Assembly (NCBI RefSeq): GCF_004795055.1
Contig: NZ_SSBJ01000007.1
Span: 206,293 to 270,292 of the forward strand
Source: Streptomyces sp. A1136
GTDB taxonomy: Bacteria; Actinomycetota; Actinomycetes; Streptomycetales; Streptomycetaceae
DNA length: 64,000 nucleotides
Direction: 5' to 3'
Positions within the stretch are counted from its first letter, which is position 1. Every line of letters starts with the position of its first letter. A program made the position numbers and the translations under genes. Positions 18,488 to 27,111 of this stretch are shown in pieces. The notes beneath the pieces are model-generated. The model was not told the origin of the DNA and ran no database searches. It worked only from the letters and a program-made list of their open reading frames with translations.

Positions 18488-19000
18488 ATGCAGTTCGGAC
18501 GTACGTACGAGGAGTTCGAGGTCGGGGCGGTCTACAAGCACTGGCCCGGGAAGACGGTCACGGAGTACGACGACCACCTCTTCTGCCTGCTGACCATGAA
18601 CCACCACCCGCTCCACATGGACGCCAATTACGCCGAGAACACCACCGACTTCGGCAAGAACGTGGTCGTCGGCAACTACATCTACTCGCTGCTGCTCGGC
18701 ATGTCGGTCCCCGACGTCTCGGGGAAGGCCATCGCCAACCTGGAGATCGAGTCCCTGCGGCACGTGGCGCCGACCTTCCACGGCGACACCATCTACGGCG
18801 AGACCACGGTCCTCGACAAGACCCCCTCGAAGTCGAAGAACGACCGCGGGATCGTCTACGTGGAGACCAAGGGCTACAAGCAGGACGGCACCCTCGTCTG
18901 CGTCTTCCGCCGCAAGGTGATGGTCCCGACCGAGACGTACATCAAGGAGCGCGGCGGCGAGCAGCCCGGGCGCCCGCAGCTCAAGGAACAGGGGAAGTAA
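18488..19000 (+). CDS. mch: Mesaconyl-CoA hydratase (MaoC family)
   Basis: The 170-residue MaoC-like dehydratase has a hot-dog fold. The region CLLTMNHHPLHMDANYAE carries the Asp/His pair of the hydratase active site, and VVGNYIYSLLLGM forms the central helix. It should hydrate mesaconyl-CoA to beta-methylmalyl-CoA, the substrate of the lyase encoded just upstream. It is shorter than the double-hot-dog Mch of Rhodobacter (about 340 residues), so it probably acts as a dimer. It is followed 5 bp later by the methylsuccinyl-CoA dehydrogenase gene. Confidence 0.92.
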   Translation: MQFGRTYEEFEVGAVYKHWPGKTVTEYDDHLFCLLTMNHHPLHMDANYAENTTDFGKNVVVGNYIYSLLLGMSVPDVSGKAIANLEIESLRHVAPTFHGDTIYGETTVLDKTPSKSKNDRGIVYVETKGYKQDGTLVCVFRRKVMVPTETYIKERGGEQPGRPQLKEQGK

Positions 19001-19005
19001 GAGCC

Positions 19006-20211
19006 ATGACCCGACTTGCCCAGACCGCCGGCCTCAACGAGGTCCAGCGCGAGATCCTCAAGACGGTCCGCGAGTTCGTCGACAAGGAGATCATCCCGGT
19101 CGCGACCGAGCTGGAGCACCGCGACGAGTACCCGCAGCAGATCGTCGACGGTCTCAAGGAGCTCGGCCTGTTCGGGCTGATGATCCCGGAGGAGTACGGC
19201 GGTCTGGGTGAGTCGCTGCTCACCTACGCGCTGTGCGTCGAGGAGATAGCGCGCGGCTGGATGTCCGTCTCGGGCATCATCAACACCCACTTCATCGTGG
19301 CGTACATGCTCAAGCAGCACGGCACGCAGGAGCAGAAGGACCACTTCCTCCCGCGCATGGCGCTGGGCGAGGTGCGCGGCGCGTTCTCGATGTCCGAGCC
19401 GGGCCTGGGGTCGGACGTGTCGGCCATCACCTCGAAGGCGGTGAAGGACGGCGACGAGTACGTCCTGAACGGCCAGAAGATGTGGCTGACCAACGGAGGC
19501 ACCTCCACGCTGGTGGCCGTCCTCGTCCGGAGTGACGAAGGACACCCGGAGGGCACCGCGCCCCACAAGTCGATGACGACCTTCCTGGTCGAGAAGGAGC
19601 CCGGCTTCGGGGAGGTCCGTCCGGGCCTGACCATCCCGGGCAAGATCGACAAGATGGGCTACAAGGGCGTCGACACGACCGAGCTCATCATGGACGGACT
19701 GCGCATTCCGGCCAATCGCGTCCTCGGCGGCCAGACCGGCCGAGGGTTTTACCAAATGATGGACGGCGTCGAGGTCGGTCGCGTCAACGTGGCCGCCCGT
19801 GGCTGCGGCGTCGCTCAGCGTGCGTTCGAGCTCGGTGTCTCCTATGCCCAGCAACGTCACACTTTCGGCAAGGCGATCGCCGAGCACCAGGCCATCCAGT
19901 TCAAGCTGGCCGAGATGGCTACCAAGGTCGAAGCCGCCCATGCGATGATGGTCAACGCAGCACGCAAAAAGGACTCCGGGGAACGAAACGACCTCGAAGC
20001 AGGGATGGCGAAGTACCTCGCCTCCGAGTACTGCAAGGAGGTGGTGGAAGACGCCTTCCGCATCCACGGCGGCTACGGGTTCTCGAAGGAGTACGAGATC
20101 GAGCGCCTGTACCGGGAAGCCCCGATGCTGCTGATCGGTGAAGGTACCGCCGAGATCCAGAAAATGATCATCGGGCGACGCCTGCTCGAGGAGTACCGAC
20201 TCCAGGGCTGA
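19006..20211 (+). CDS. mcd: Methylsuccinyl-CoA dehydrogenase (acyl-CoA dehydrogenase family)
   Basis: The 401-residue flavoprotein shows the acyl-CoA dehydrogenase order: N-terminal helices (GLFGLMIPEEYGGLG), FAD-binding beta domain (GAFSMSEPGLGSDVSAI; KMWLTNGG), and the C-terminal helical domain with QQRHTFGKAIAEHQAIQ, RIHGGYGFSKEYEIERLYREAP and IGEGTAEIQ, whose Glu is the usual catalytic base. Context assigns it to oxidising (2S)-methylsuccinyl-CoA to mesaconyl-CoA. The last 400 bp are less GC-rich than the rest of the operon, without any sign of transfer. Confidence 0.94.
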   Translation: MTRLAQTAGLNEVQREILKTVREFVDKEIIPVATELEHRDEYPQQIVDGLKELGLFGLMIPEEYGGLGESLLTYALCVEEIARGWMSVSGIINTHFIVAYMLKQHGTQEQKDHFLPRMALGEVRGAFSMSEPGLGSDVSAITSKAVKDGDEYVLNGQKMWLTNGGTSTLVAVLVRSDEGHPEGTAPHKSMTTFLVEKEPGFGEVRPGLTIPGKIDKMGYKGVDTTELIMDGLRIPANRVLGGQTGRGFYQMMDGVEVGRVNVAARGCGVAQRAFELGVSYAQQRHTFGKAIAEHQAIQFKLAEMATKVEAAHAMMVNAARKKDSGERNDLEAGMAKYLASEYCKEVVEDAFRIHGGYGFSKEYEIERLYREAPMLLIGEGTAEIQKMIIGRRLLEEYRLQG

Positions 20212-20396
20212 AAGTACCTTTTATGGTGAATCGCTCGACGATTTTCCGCAGAAGGATCACTGGCAGTCACTGGCCGACGGCCATCGACTCGGCTTCTGGC
20301 TTGCCCAGTTGTTGCGCGCAACCGATAGCATTCCAGTAAAGCCGCCGTCCCGTCCCCCCGTTTGCGGCGCGGCATCACCCGCTACGAAGGTCATCC

Positions 20397-21053
20397 ATGC
20401 CCCACAGCCAAACCTCTGCACCTCGCGTCGGCCTCCTCGGTGGACGCCTCGCGCGCGGAGCATCGCCGTGGCTCCTGCCGACCGTCGCCACCGCGGCGCT
20501 CAGCCTCACCCGGGCCCGCAAGTCCGGACGCTGGGCCGCGGCGGCCGTGCCCGCCACCGCTCTCGCGGCGGGCATGCTGTGGTTCTTCCGCGACCCCGAG
20601 CGCGAAATCGCCCAGGGCCGCGTCATCTCGCCCGCCGACGGCGTGGTGCAGAGCATCATGCCGTGGAAGGACGGGCGCACGCGCGTCGCGATCTTCATGA
20701 GCCCCCTGAACGTCCACGTCAACCGTGCGCCCCTGGCCGGCACGGTGACGTCCGTGGAGCACATCCCCGGCGGGTTCGTCCCGGCGTTCAACAAGGAGAG
20801 CGAGAACAACGAGCGCGTCGTCTGGCACTTCGACACCGAGCTCGGCGACATCGAGATGGTGCAGATCGCCGGTGCCGTGGCGCGTCGCATCGTCCCCTAC
20901 CTGCCGGCCGGCACCAAGGTGGAGCAGGGCGAACGCATCGGTCTGATCCGCTTCGGCTCGCGCGTCGACATCTACCTCCCCGAGGGCGTCGAGGTCGCGG
21001 TCGAGGTCGGTCAGGCCACCACCGCGGGGGTGACCCGAATTGACCGTGACTGA
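20397..21053 (+). CDS. psd: Phosphatidylserine decarboxylase proenzyme
   Basis: The 218-residue protein has one or two N-terminal membrane segments (about 20-60, LLPTVATAALSL; AAAVPATALAAGMLWFF) and the decarboxylase core FRDPER...VISPADGVV, IFMSPLNVHVNRAP, and a late RFGSRVDIYLP. The GS in that motif is where the short type II (PSD-A) proenzymes self-cleave to create the pyruvoyl cofactor. It makes phosphatidylethanolamine from phosphatidylserine. The stop overlaps the start region of pssA, so the two successive enzymes of the pathway are coupled, in the reverse of pathway order. The upstream 185 bp (20212-20396) separate it from mcd and hold no gene. Confidence 0.96.
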   Translation: MPHSQTSAPRVGLLGGRLARGASPWLLPTVATAALSLTRARKSGRWAAAAVPATALAAGMLWFFRDPEREIAQGRVISPADGVVQSIMPWKDGRTRVAIFMSPLNVHVNRAPLAGTVTSVEHIPGGFVPAFNKESENNERVVWHFDTELGDIEMVQIAGAVARRIVPYLPAGTKVEQGERIGLIRFGSRVDIYLPEGVEVAVEVGQATTAGVTRIDRD

Positions 21054-21900
21054 CCCTGAGACCCCTGCCACAGGCTGGGTACCCGAGGCGAAGGACGAGG
21101 ACGCGGACGCGGAAGACATGCCGCTCTCCCTGCGGCTGTCGATAGCGGACACCCTCACCCTCGGTAACGCGACCTGCGGATTCATGGCGGTGTACTTCAC
21201 CACCACCGGGATCCTCATCCCGCACCTGACCGGAAGCGGCGAGTCGGGCATGGCCCGGCACAGCGCGGCGACGGCGGTGATACTGATGCTGCTCGCGGCG
21301 GTCTTCGACCTCTTCGACGGCATCGTGGCCCGCAAGCTGCGCAGCTCGCCGATGGGCGCGGAGCTGGACAACCTGTCGGACCTGATCAGCTTCGGTCTGG
21401 CGCCGGCGTACTTCGTGCTGGTGTACGGCATGGTCGCGGACGACGCGCACCAGAAGATGTCGGCACTGGCGGCGATCGTGGTCCTCCTCGCCGTCGTCCT
21501 GCGCCTGGCGAGATTCAGCTGCGTGACGATGAAGGACGGCATGTTCCAGGGCATGCCGAGCCCCTTCGGAGCCCTGACGGTCGTGTCCGTCGTGCTGCTG
21601 GGGTTGCCCTTCATCCCGACGCTCCTGGCGATCATCGGGGTGGCGTGGCTGATGGTGAGCCGCGTCGAGTATCCCAAGCCGCGGGGAGTCCTCGCGGTGG
21701 CGATGCTGAGCTGGATCGTCGGAGCGATGGGCTTGCTGGCGGCCTGGGCGTTCGACGCCCCGGGTGGTCAGCTCCTGCTCCAGACCGGCTGCGCGCTGCA
21801 GATCGCCCTGGCGGCGACGATCCCGCTGTTCGCGACGACCCGTCGCGCGAACACGTTCCGGCACAACCGCCGGGAGGCGCGGGCGGCGCAGCTGCCGTAG
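21040..21900 (+). CDS. pssA: CDP-diacylglycerol-serine O-phosphatidyltransferase
   Basis: This integral membrane enzyme (286 residues from a TTG at 21040, or 284 from GTG at 21046) carries the full CDP-alcohol phosphotransferase signature: DLFDGIVARK, then PMGAELDNLSD, giving D-x2-D-G-x2-A-R-x8-G-x3-D-x3-D. GGGGGTGA at 21026-21033 is better spaced for the TTG. About seven to eight hydrophobic segments follow. It transfers serine to CDP-diacylglycerol; the product is decarboxylated by the co-encoded Psd. A strong terminator ends the unit. Confidence 0.96.
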   Translation: MTVTDPETPATGWVPEAKDEDADAEDMPLSLRLSIADTLTLGNATCGFMAVYFTTTGILIPHLTGSGESGMARHSAATAVILMLLAAVFDLFDGIVARKLRSSPMGAELDNLSDLISFGLAPAYFVLVYGMVADDAHQKMSALAAIVVLLAVVLRLARFSCVTMKDGMFQGMPSPFGALTVVSVVLLGLPFIPTLLAIIGVAWLMVSRVEYPKPRGVLAVAMLSWIVGAMGLLAAWAFDAPGGQLLLQTGCALQIALAATIPLFATTRRANTFRHNRREARAAQLP

Positions 21901-21926
21901 CGCTGTCCGCTGATTTTCCAGGGCAA

Positions 21927-21958
21927 GGGCCCCCGATCGCTCCGGCGACCGGGGGCCC
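21927..21958 (+). terminator. Terminator after pssA
   Basis: GGGCCCCCG (21927-21935) pairs with CGGGGGCCC (21950-21958), with an inner TCGC/GCGA extension around a TCCG loop, followed by TCCCGTTT. Confidence 0.85.
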
Positions 21959-22050
21959 TCCCGTTTCCCCACGTCCGATCGCCCGGGACGGCTACGCTTG
22001 ATGTCGGAAAACCGCCAGCCCCGCACGGGACCGGCCGGGATGCTGGAGCC

Positions 22051-23532
22051 ATGTACACCGACACCGACCGCTGCGTGAGGGCCGTGCAGTCGAAGGACGC
22101 CCGCTTCGACGGCTGGTTCTTCACCGCCGTCCGGACCACCGGGATCTACTGCCGGCCGAGCTGCCCCGCCGTGCCGCCCAAGGTCGAGAACATGACCTTC
22201 CTGCCCAGCGCCGCCGCCTGCCAGCAGGCCGGGTACCGGGCCTGCAAGCGGTGTCGGCCGGACACCAGCCCCGGCTCCCCCGAGTGGAACGCCCGCGCCG
22301 ACGCGGTCGCCCGGGCCATGCGGCTCATCCAGGACGGCGTGGTCGACCGCGAGGGCGTACCGGGGCTGGCCGCCCGGCTCGGCTACTCCACGCGCCAGGT
22401 CGAGCGGCAGCTCAACGCCGAGCTCGGCGCCGGGCCCCTCGCCCTCGCCAGGGCGCAGCGCGCCCAGACCGCCCGGCTGCTCATCGAGACCTCCGCCCTC
22501 CCCATGGGCGACGTCGCCTTCGCCGCCGGGTTCGCCTCCATCCGGGCCTTCAACGACACCGTCCGCGAGGTCTTCGCCCTCTCCCCGAGCGAGCTGCGCA
22601 CCCGCTCCGCCAAGGCCCACCTCGACCAGCCGCGCATCCCCGGCACGATCAGCCTGCGGCTCCCCTTCCGGGCGCCCCTCAATCCCGACAACCTCTTCGG
22701 CCACCTGGCCGCGACCGCGGTCCCCGGCGTCGAGGAGTGGCGCGGCGGCGCGTACCGCCGGACCCTGCGGCTCCCGTACGGCACCGGCGTGGTCGCGCTC
22801 GCCCCGCGACCGGACCACATCGCCTGTCAGCTGGCCCTGACGGACCTGCGGGACCTCACGATCGCCATCAGCCGTTGCCGTTGGATGCTGGACCTCGACG
22901 CCGATCCCGAGGCCGTCGACGAGCAGCTCCGCTCGGACCCCCTGTTGGCCCCGCTCGTCGACAAGGCGCCGGGGCGCCGGGTTCCCCGTACCGTCGACGC
23001 GGCCGAGTTCGCCGTACGGGCCGTGCTCGGGCAGCAGGTGTCCACCGCCGCGGCCCGTACCCACGCGGCCCGGTTGGTCACCGCGCACGGCGAGCCGGTG
23101 GCGGACCCCGACCCCGAGGGCGGGCTCACCCACCTGTTCCCGTCCCCGCAGGCCTTGGCCGCGCTGGACCCGCGGTCGCTCGCCCTGCCGCGCAGCCGTC
23201 GCGCGACCCTCGCCACCCTGGTCTCGGGCCTCGTGGACGGCTCGCTCCCCCTGGGTGTCGACAGCGACTGGGAGGCGGCCCGCGCGCGGCTGGGAGCGCT
23301 GCCCGGCTTCGGTCCGTGGACGACCGAGGTCATCGCGATGCGGGCCCTCGGCGACCCGGACGCGTTCCTCCCCTCCGACCTGGGGGTCCGGCGCGCCGCG
23401 GCCGGGCTGGGGTTGCCCTCCACGCCCGCCGCGCTCACCGCGCGGGCGGCGGGCTGGCGGCCCTGGCGCGCGTACGCCGTCCAGTACCTGTGGGCCACCG
23501 ACAGCCACCCGATCAACCACTTGCCCGTCTGA
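22051..23532 (+). CDS. alkA: Ada/AlkA fusion: methyl-sensing regulator and 3-methyladenine DNA glycosylase
   Basis: The 493-residue protein joins three parts. Residues 1-75 are the Ada N-terminal zinc domain with Cys34, Cys38, Cys65 and Cys68 (TGIYCRPSC, CKRC); in Ada the equivalent Cys accepts a methyl group from DNA phosphotriesters. Residues about 85-195 are an AraC-type HTH. Residues about 205-490 are the AlkA N-domain and HhH-GPD glycosylase (LPGFGPWTTEVIAMRALGD, then FLPSDLG with the catalytic Asp). It should excise alkylated bases and activate alkylation-damage genes. It is followed 15 bp later by ogt. GGAG lies upstream of the ATG. Confidence 0.95.
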   Translation: MYTDTDRCVRAVQSKDARFDGWFFTAVRTTGIYCRPSCPAVPPKVENMTFLPSAAACQQAGYRACKRCRPDTSPGSPEWNARADAVARAMRLIQDGVVDREGVPGLAARLGYSTRQVERQLNAELGAGPLALARAQRAQTARLLIETSALPMGDVAFAAGFASIRAFNDTVREVFALSPSELRTRSAKAHLDQPRIPGTISLRLPFRAPLNPDNLFGHLAATAVPGVEEWRGGAYRRTLRLPYGTGVVALAPRPDHIACQLALTDLRDLTIAISRCRWMLDLDADPEAVDEQLRSDPLLAPLVDKAPGRRVPRTVDAAEFAVRAVLGQQVSTAAARTHAARLVTAHGEPVADPDPEGGLTHLFPSPQALAALDPRSLALPRSRRATLATLVSGLVDGSLPLGVDSDWEAARARLGALPGFGPWTTEVIAMRALGDPDAFLPSDLGVRRAAAGLGLPSTPAALTARAAGWRPWRAYAVQYLWATDSHPINHLPV

Positions 23533-23547
23533 GGAGCGCGACCAGTC

Positions 23548-24075
23548 ATGAACAGCAGCAGCAAGCAGCACACCGTCGTCGACAGCCCCTACGGCCCCCT
23601 CACCCTCGTCGCCACGGACGCTGTCCTCAGCGGCCTCTACATGGTCGGCCAGCGGCACCGCCCGCAGGAGGAGTCCTTCGGCGAACGGGTCTCACCGGCC
23701 GAGGAACCCTTCCCCGAAGTGGTGCGACAGCTGAACGCGTACTTCGCCGGCGAGCTCACCGAGTTCACCGTCCCCGTCCGGCTGGAGGGCACGGCCTTCC
23801 AGCGCAGCGTGTGGGAACAACTCGTCCGCATCCCCTACGGACGTACCTGGTCCTACGGTGAACTGGCCGCGCGGCTCGGCAAGCCCGGGGCCTCGCGGGC
23901 CGTGGGCCTGGCCAACGGCAAGAACCCGGTCGGCATCATCGTGCCCTGCCACCGCGTGATCGGAGCCTCGGGCGCCATGACCGGCTACGGCGGCGGCCTC
24001 GACCGCAAGGTCCGGCTGCTGGCCTTCGAGGCCGGCGAGCGGTCCCTGCCGGTGGCGCCCGCCCCCGCCCGCTAG
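23548..24075 (+). CDS. ogt: Methylated-DNA-[protein]-cysteine S-methyltransferase
   Basis: The 175-residue protein has the DNA-binding RxxG-type helix (GASRAVGLANGKNPVGIIV) and the invariant PCHRV acceptor motif, whose Cys takes the alkyl group from O6-alkylguanine in a suicide reaction. YGRTWSYGELA and a C-terminal TGYGGGLDRKVRLL complete the family pattern. It is transcribed with the Ada/AlkA fusion, so direct reversal and base excision of alkylation damage are expressed together. Its TAG stop overlaps the stop of the convergent gene (CTAG at 24072-24075). Confidence 0.97.
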   Translation: MNSSSKQHTVVDSPYGPLTLVATDAVLSGLYMVGQRHRPQEESFGERVSPAEEPFPEVVRQLNAYFAGELTEFTVPVRLEGTAFQRSVWEQLVRIPYGRTWSYGELAARLGKPGASRAVGLANGKNPVGIIVPCHRVIGASGAMTGYGGGLDRKVRLLAFEAGERSLPVAPAPAR

Positions 24076-24509
24076 ACGACCGCGAGCGGGACCAGCAGGG
24101 CGAAGCCGGCGCCCGCCTCGACCGCGTAGCCGTACAGGGAGGGGTGCTGGACGGGCGCGGCGAGCAGGACCACGCTGCGCTGCTCGGCCGCCGCCGCGAC
24201 CCACTGCGCGTCGGCGCCGAGCTTGCCCTGGTACCAGCCCTCGCAGCTGCCGGGGCCGGTGACGGCGAGCAGGTCGTCCTCTCGGCGGTAGAAGGCCTGC
24301 CAGTCGGTGGCCGGGACCGACCAGGCCTCGAAGTCGGCGAACTCGGCCCAGCCGCCGTCGCGTATCGCGCCGTCGAACAGCCAGACCGGCGCGCCCTCGG
24401 GCGTGACCTCGCCCCCGGCCTGCTCGTCGGTGGTGAAGTGGACCATGGGAAGGGCGTCCGGCCCGTCGGCCGTACTCGGCCAGGCATACATCGTGATCAT
24501 GTGCTGCAT
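24072..24509 (-). CDS. Hypothetical protein
   Basis: I chose the ATG at 24509 (MQHMITMYAWPS) because AGGA is well spaced before it; the frame is open ten codons further to a TTG, and another ATG lies three codons downstream. The product has 145 residues, is rich in aromatic residues (WLFDGAIRDGGWAEFADFEAW; CEGWYQGKLG) and ends in a hydrophobic segment (GYAVEAGAGFALLVPLAVV). No family motif is recognised. It sits just after a NUDIX gene on the same strand. Function unknown. Confidence 0.7.
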   Translation of the reverse strand: MQHMITMYAWPSTADGPDALPMVHFTTDEQAGGEVTPEGAPVWLFDGAIRDGGWAEFADFEAWSVPATDWQAFYRREDDLLAVTGPGSCEGWYQGKLGADAQWVAAAAEQRSVVLLAAPVQHPSLYGYAVEAGAGFALLVPLAVV

Positions 24510-24545
24510 TCTGTCCTGGTCGAAGTAGGCCTCGTACAACGGGCG

Positions 24546-25046
24546 TTACGCCTCCGCCGGACGGCGGCCGTTCTCCAGCTCGACGGCGCTCGCCCCCGAC
24601 TCCAGCACCCGGTAAGCCTCTTGGACCCGGCGGGCGAGCGACGCGAGGAGGTACGTCGGCAGGTCCTCGGGCGCGACCATCTTCCAGGAGAGCAGCTCCT
24701 CTTCCTGGAGCCTGACCGAGGCGAGCTGTTCGGCGTCGAGCACACCGCCGTCGTAGAGGTACGCGACCAGAGGGGGACGGCCCACGCCCACGCTCCAGTC
24801 GACGGCGAGGAGCCGGCCGAGCGGCTTGTCGATGCCGATCTCCTCGGCGCTCTCGCGTCGGGCGGCGGTCCGGGGCGACTCGTTCCGGTCGGACTCGACG
24901 GTGCCGCCCGGCAGGGCCCAGCCCTCACGGTAGTTGGGCTCGACGAGGAGCACCCGGCCCTCGGCGTCCCGGAAGAGGGCGGCCGCACCGGCCAGCACCC
25001 GGGGCAGGCTCGCGATGTAGGTGGCGTAGTCATCCGTGGTCGTCAC
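24546..25046 (-). CDS. NUDIX hydrolase with a non-canonical box
   Basis: The GTG at 25046 gives 166 residues. The NUDIX region is GWALPGGTVESDRNES, then PRTAARRESAEEIGI. The E-x7-RE-x2-EE-x-G part is intact, so the metal-binding glutamates are present, but two or more extra residues lie between the first Gly and first Glu compared with the consensus G-x5-E. The enzyme should split a nucleoside diphosphate linked to another moiety; the substrate is unknown. The 292-bp region in front (25047-25338) is shared with the divergent glycerate kinase gene. Confidence 0.88.
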   Translation of the reverse strand: MTTTDDYATYIASLPRVLAGAAALFRDAEGRVLLVEPNYREGWALPGGTVESDRNESPRTAARRESAEEIGIDKPLGRLLAVDWSVGVGRPPLVAYLYDGGVLDAEQLASVRLQEEELLSWKMVAPEDLPTYLLASLARRVQEAYRVLESGASAVELENGRRPAEA

Positions 25047-25272
25047 GTCCGCCACCCTACCCAGGCCTTCCCACGCGGGTCGTGCCCGGTCAAGCCCCGA
25101 TCCGCTGACCACCCCCGCGGCGGGCCGGCGCCGTCGCACCCGTCGACCGTCGCCGCGGCGGCACGGACGTGTCCCTGCCGTGAATCCGCGTCCAGGCGGC
25201 CACACTATGCAGGGTTATGTCCCCCTTTGGCGGCACGCGCGCCGTGTGTGACCCAGGCCACCCATGGGCATA

Positions 25273-25284
25273 GGAGGATCCTCC
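25273..25284. promoter_or_regulatory. Perfect 12-bp palindrome in the divergent region before glycerate kinase
   Basis: GGAGGATCCTCC is a perfect palindrome 55 bp before the GTG of the glycerate kinase gene. It is a candidate operator or the base of a leader hairpin. It is too far from any ATG to be a useful ribosome binding site. Confidence 0.35.
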
Positions 25285-25338
25285 GGATAGGCTCATGGGG
25301 GCGCGACTGCACTGTTCGATAGCAAGGGATCAGCAAAG

Positions 25339-26487
25339 GTGACGGACGGAGCAGTAACTGAGGCCGCGCGCGTACTCATCGCCGCGGACAAATTCAAGGG
25401 CTCGCTCACGGCCGTACAGGTCGCGGAGCGGGTGACGGCAGGCCTTCGCAAGGCCGTACCGGGCGTGGAGATCGAGACCCTCCCCGTCGCGGACGGCGGC
25501 GACGGTACGGTCGCGGCCGCCGTGGCGGCCGGTTTCGAACGCCGTGAGGTGCGGGTCACCGGACCCCTCGGCGACCAGGTCACGGCCGCTTTCGCGCTGC
25601 GCGACGGAACCGCCGTGGTCGAGATGGCGGAGGCCTCCGGGCTCCAGTTGCTCCCCCGGGGAGTCTTCGCCCCGCTGACGGCGACCACGTACGGCTCCGG
25701 CGAGCTGCTCAAGGCCGCCTTGGACGCGGGCGCGCGGTCGATCGTCTTCGGCGTGGGCGGCAGCGCCACCACGGACGGCGGCGCGGGCATGCTCGCGGCC
25801 CTCGGCGCGGTGTTCCTGGACGCGAACGGCGAACCGGTCGGCCCGGGCGGCGGGGCGCTCGCCTCCCTGGCGTCGGCGGACCTGTCCGGCATCGACCCCC
25901 GCTTCGCGGACGTCGACCTCGTGTTGGCGAGCGATGTGGACAACCCGCTGACGGGCCCGAAGGGCGCCCCGGCGGTGTACGGCCCGCAGAAGGGGGCCAC
26001 CCCCGAGGACGTGGCGACGCTGGACGCGGCGCTGGCGCACTTCGCGGTGGTGCTGGAGAAGGCGATCGGCGCCAAGGCCGCCGAGTGCGCGGTGCTTCCG
26101 GGTGCCGGTGGCGCGGGCGGCATCGGCTACGGGGCACTGCTGCTCGGGGCGACGTTCCGTCCCGGTATCGAGCTGATGCTGGAGGTGCTGGGCTTCGCCC
26201 CGGCGCTGGAGCGCGCCACACTGGTCATCACCGGCGAGGGTTCACTGGACGAGCAGACCCTGCACGGCAAGGCCCCGGCGGGTGTCGCCGCCGCGGCCCG
26301 GGCGGCCGGCAAGGAGGTCGTGGCGGTCTGCGGGCGGCTGCTGCTGAAGCAGGAGGCGTTGAGCGCGGCCGGCATCCGGCGGGCGTACCCGCTGACGGAG
26401 ATCGAGCCGGACCCCGCCAAGTGCATCGCGAACGCCGGTCCGCTGCTGGAGCAGGTGGCGGCCGAGATCGCGGCCGACGTGCTCTGA
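25339..26487 (+). CDS. glxK: Glycerate kinase
   Basis: The 382-residue protein begins with GTG and has the glycerate kinase type-1 pattern: IAADKFKGSLTAVQVAE near the N-terminus, VADGGDGTV, FGVGGSATTDGGAGM (phosphate-binding region), GAGGAGGIGYG and ITGEGSLDEQTLHGKAP. It phosphorylates glycerate with ATP, linking glyoxylate/glycerate metabolism to glycolysis. Glyoxylate is also a product of the ethylmalonyl-CoA pathway encoded nearby, though the genes are not in one operon. A terminator follows. Confidence 0.95.
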   Translation: MTDGAVTEAARVLIAADKFKGSLTAVQVAERVTAGLRKAVPGVEIETLPVADGGDGTVAAAVAAGFERREVRVTGPLGDQVTAAFALRDGTAVVEMAEASGLQLLPRGVFAPLTATTYGSGELLKAALDAGARSIVFGVGGSATTDGGAGMLAALGAVFLDANGEPVGPGGGALASLASADLSGIDPRFADVDLVLASDVDNPLTGPKGAPAVYGPQKGATPEDVATLDAALAHFAVVLEKAIGAKAAECAVLPGAGGAGGIGYGALLLGATFRPGIELMLEVLGFAPALERATLVITGEGSLDEQTLHGKAPAGVAAAARAAGKEVVAVCGRLLLKQEALSAAGIRRAYPLTEIEPDPAKCIANAGPLLEQVAAEIAADVL

Positions 26488-26503
26488 CCTTCCGGACGCG
26501 ACA

Positions 26504-26534
26504 GAGGGCCGGTTCCCGACCGGAGCCGGCCCTC
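26504..26534 (+). terminator. Terminator after glycerate kinase
   Basis: GAGGGCCGG (26504-26512) pairs with CCGGCCCTC (26526-26534), followed by CCGCGTTTCC. Confidence 0.75.
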
Positions 26535-26598
26535 CCGCGTTTCCGGGGCGAGGGAAATCGGGGCGCGCCACGGCGGTCGTCACTGGTAGGCAGGGCTC

Positions 26599-27111
26599 AT
26601 GGAGGAAGTGAGCACCGATCCGATCCCGACCCCCCGCCTGCTGCTGCGCCCCCTCGACCGGGCCGGGGCCCGTCGCGTCCTCGCCGGCCGTCCCGGCCCG
26701 GCGGACCGCTGGGGGCCCGGGTATCCGGACGCCGGGGACCGGGCAGGCGCCGAGAGGTTCCTGCGGGTGCTCGCCGAACACGGCGATCCCGGGCCGTTCG
26801 GGGCGTACGAGATCCTGCTCCGACCCGACGGGGTGACCATCGGCGGGGCCGGCTTCCACGGCCCCGCGGACGCCCGTGGCCGGGTCACCGTCGGCTATGG
26901 CCTGGTCCCGGCCGCGCGGGGGCTGGGCTACGCCGCGGAGGCCTTGCGCGGGCTCCTGGAGCACGCCCGGCGCCACGGGGCGCGCGGCGTGGACGGCGAT
27001 ACCGACCTGACGAACACCGCGTCCCAGCGGGTGATGGCCGCCGCGGGGATGCAGTGCGTGCGCCGGGACGGGCGCTTGCGGTACTACGCGGTGAGCTGGA
27101 CGGCGCGGTGA
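26599..27111 (+). CDS. GNAT family N-acetyltransferase
   Basis: The 170-residue protein starts at the ATG at 26599 (a GTG four codons on is possible). It has TPRLLLRPLDRAGARRV, GYGLVPAARGLGYAAEALRGLLEHA (acetyl-CoA-binding loop, here PAARGLGYA in place of R/QxxGxG/A) and NTASQRVMAAAGM, the usual GNAT late motif. The acceptor is unknown. Its last codons are part of a degenerate tandem repeat that runs into the end of the convergent isochorismatase gene. Confidence 0.88.
   Translation: MEEVSTDPIPTPRLLLRPLDRAGARRVLAGRPGPADRWGPGYPDAGDRAGAERFLRVLAEHGDPGPFGAYEILLRPDGVTIGGAGFHGPADARGRVTVGYGLVPAARGLGYAAEALRGLLEHARRHGARGVDGDTDLTNTASQRVMAAAGMQCVRRDGRLRYYAVSWTAR

Noticed and set aside
20212..20396. Possible tRNA or small RNA before psd
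   Set aside because: Only a short GTTGCGCGCAAC palindrome is present; no cloverleaf or terminator pattern was found.
25293..25341. A 15-codon ORF behind AGGAGG before glycerate kinase
   Set aside because: The AGGAGG is about 14 nt or more from the ATG and is part of a palindrome; nothing supports translation.
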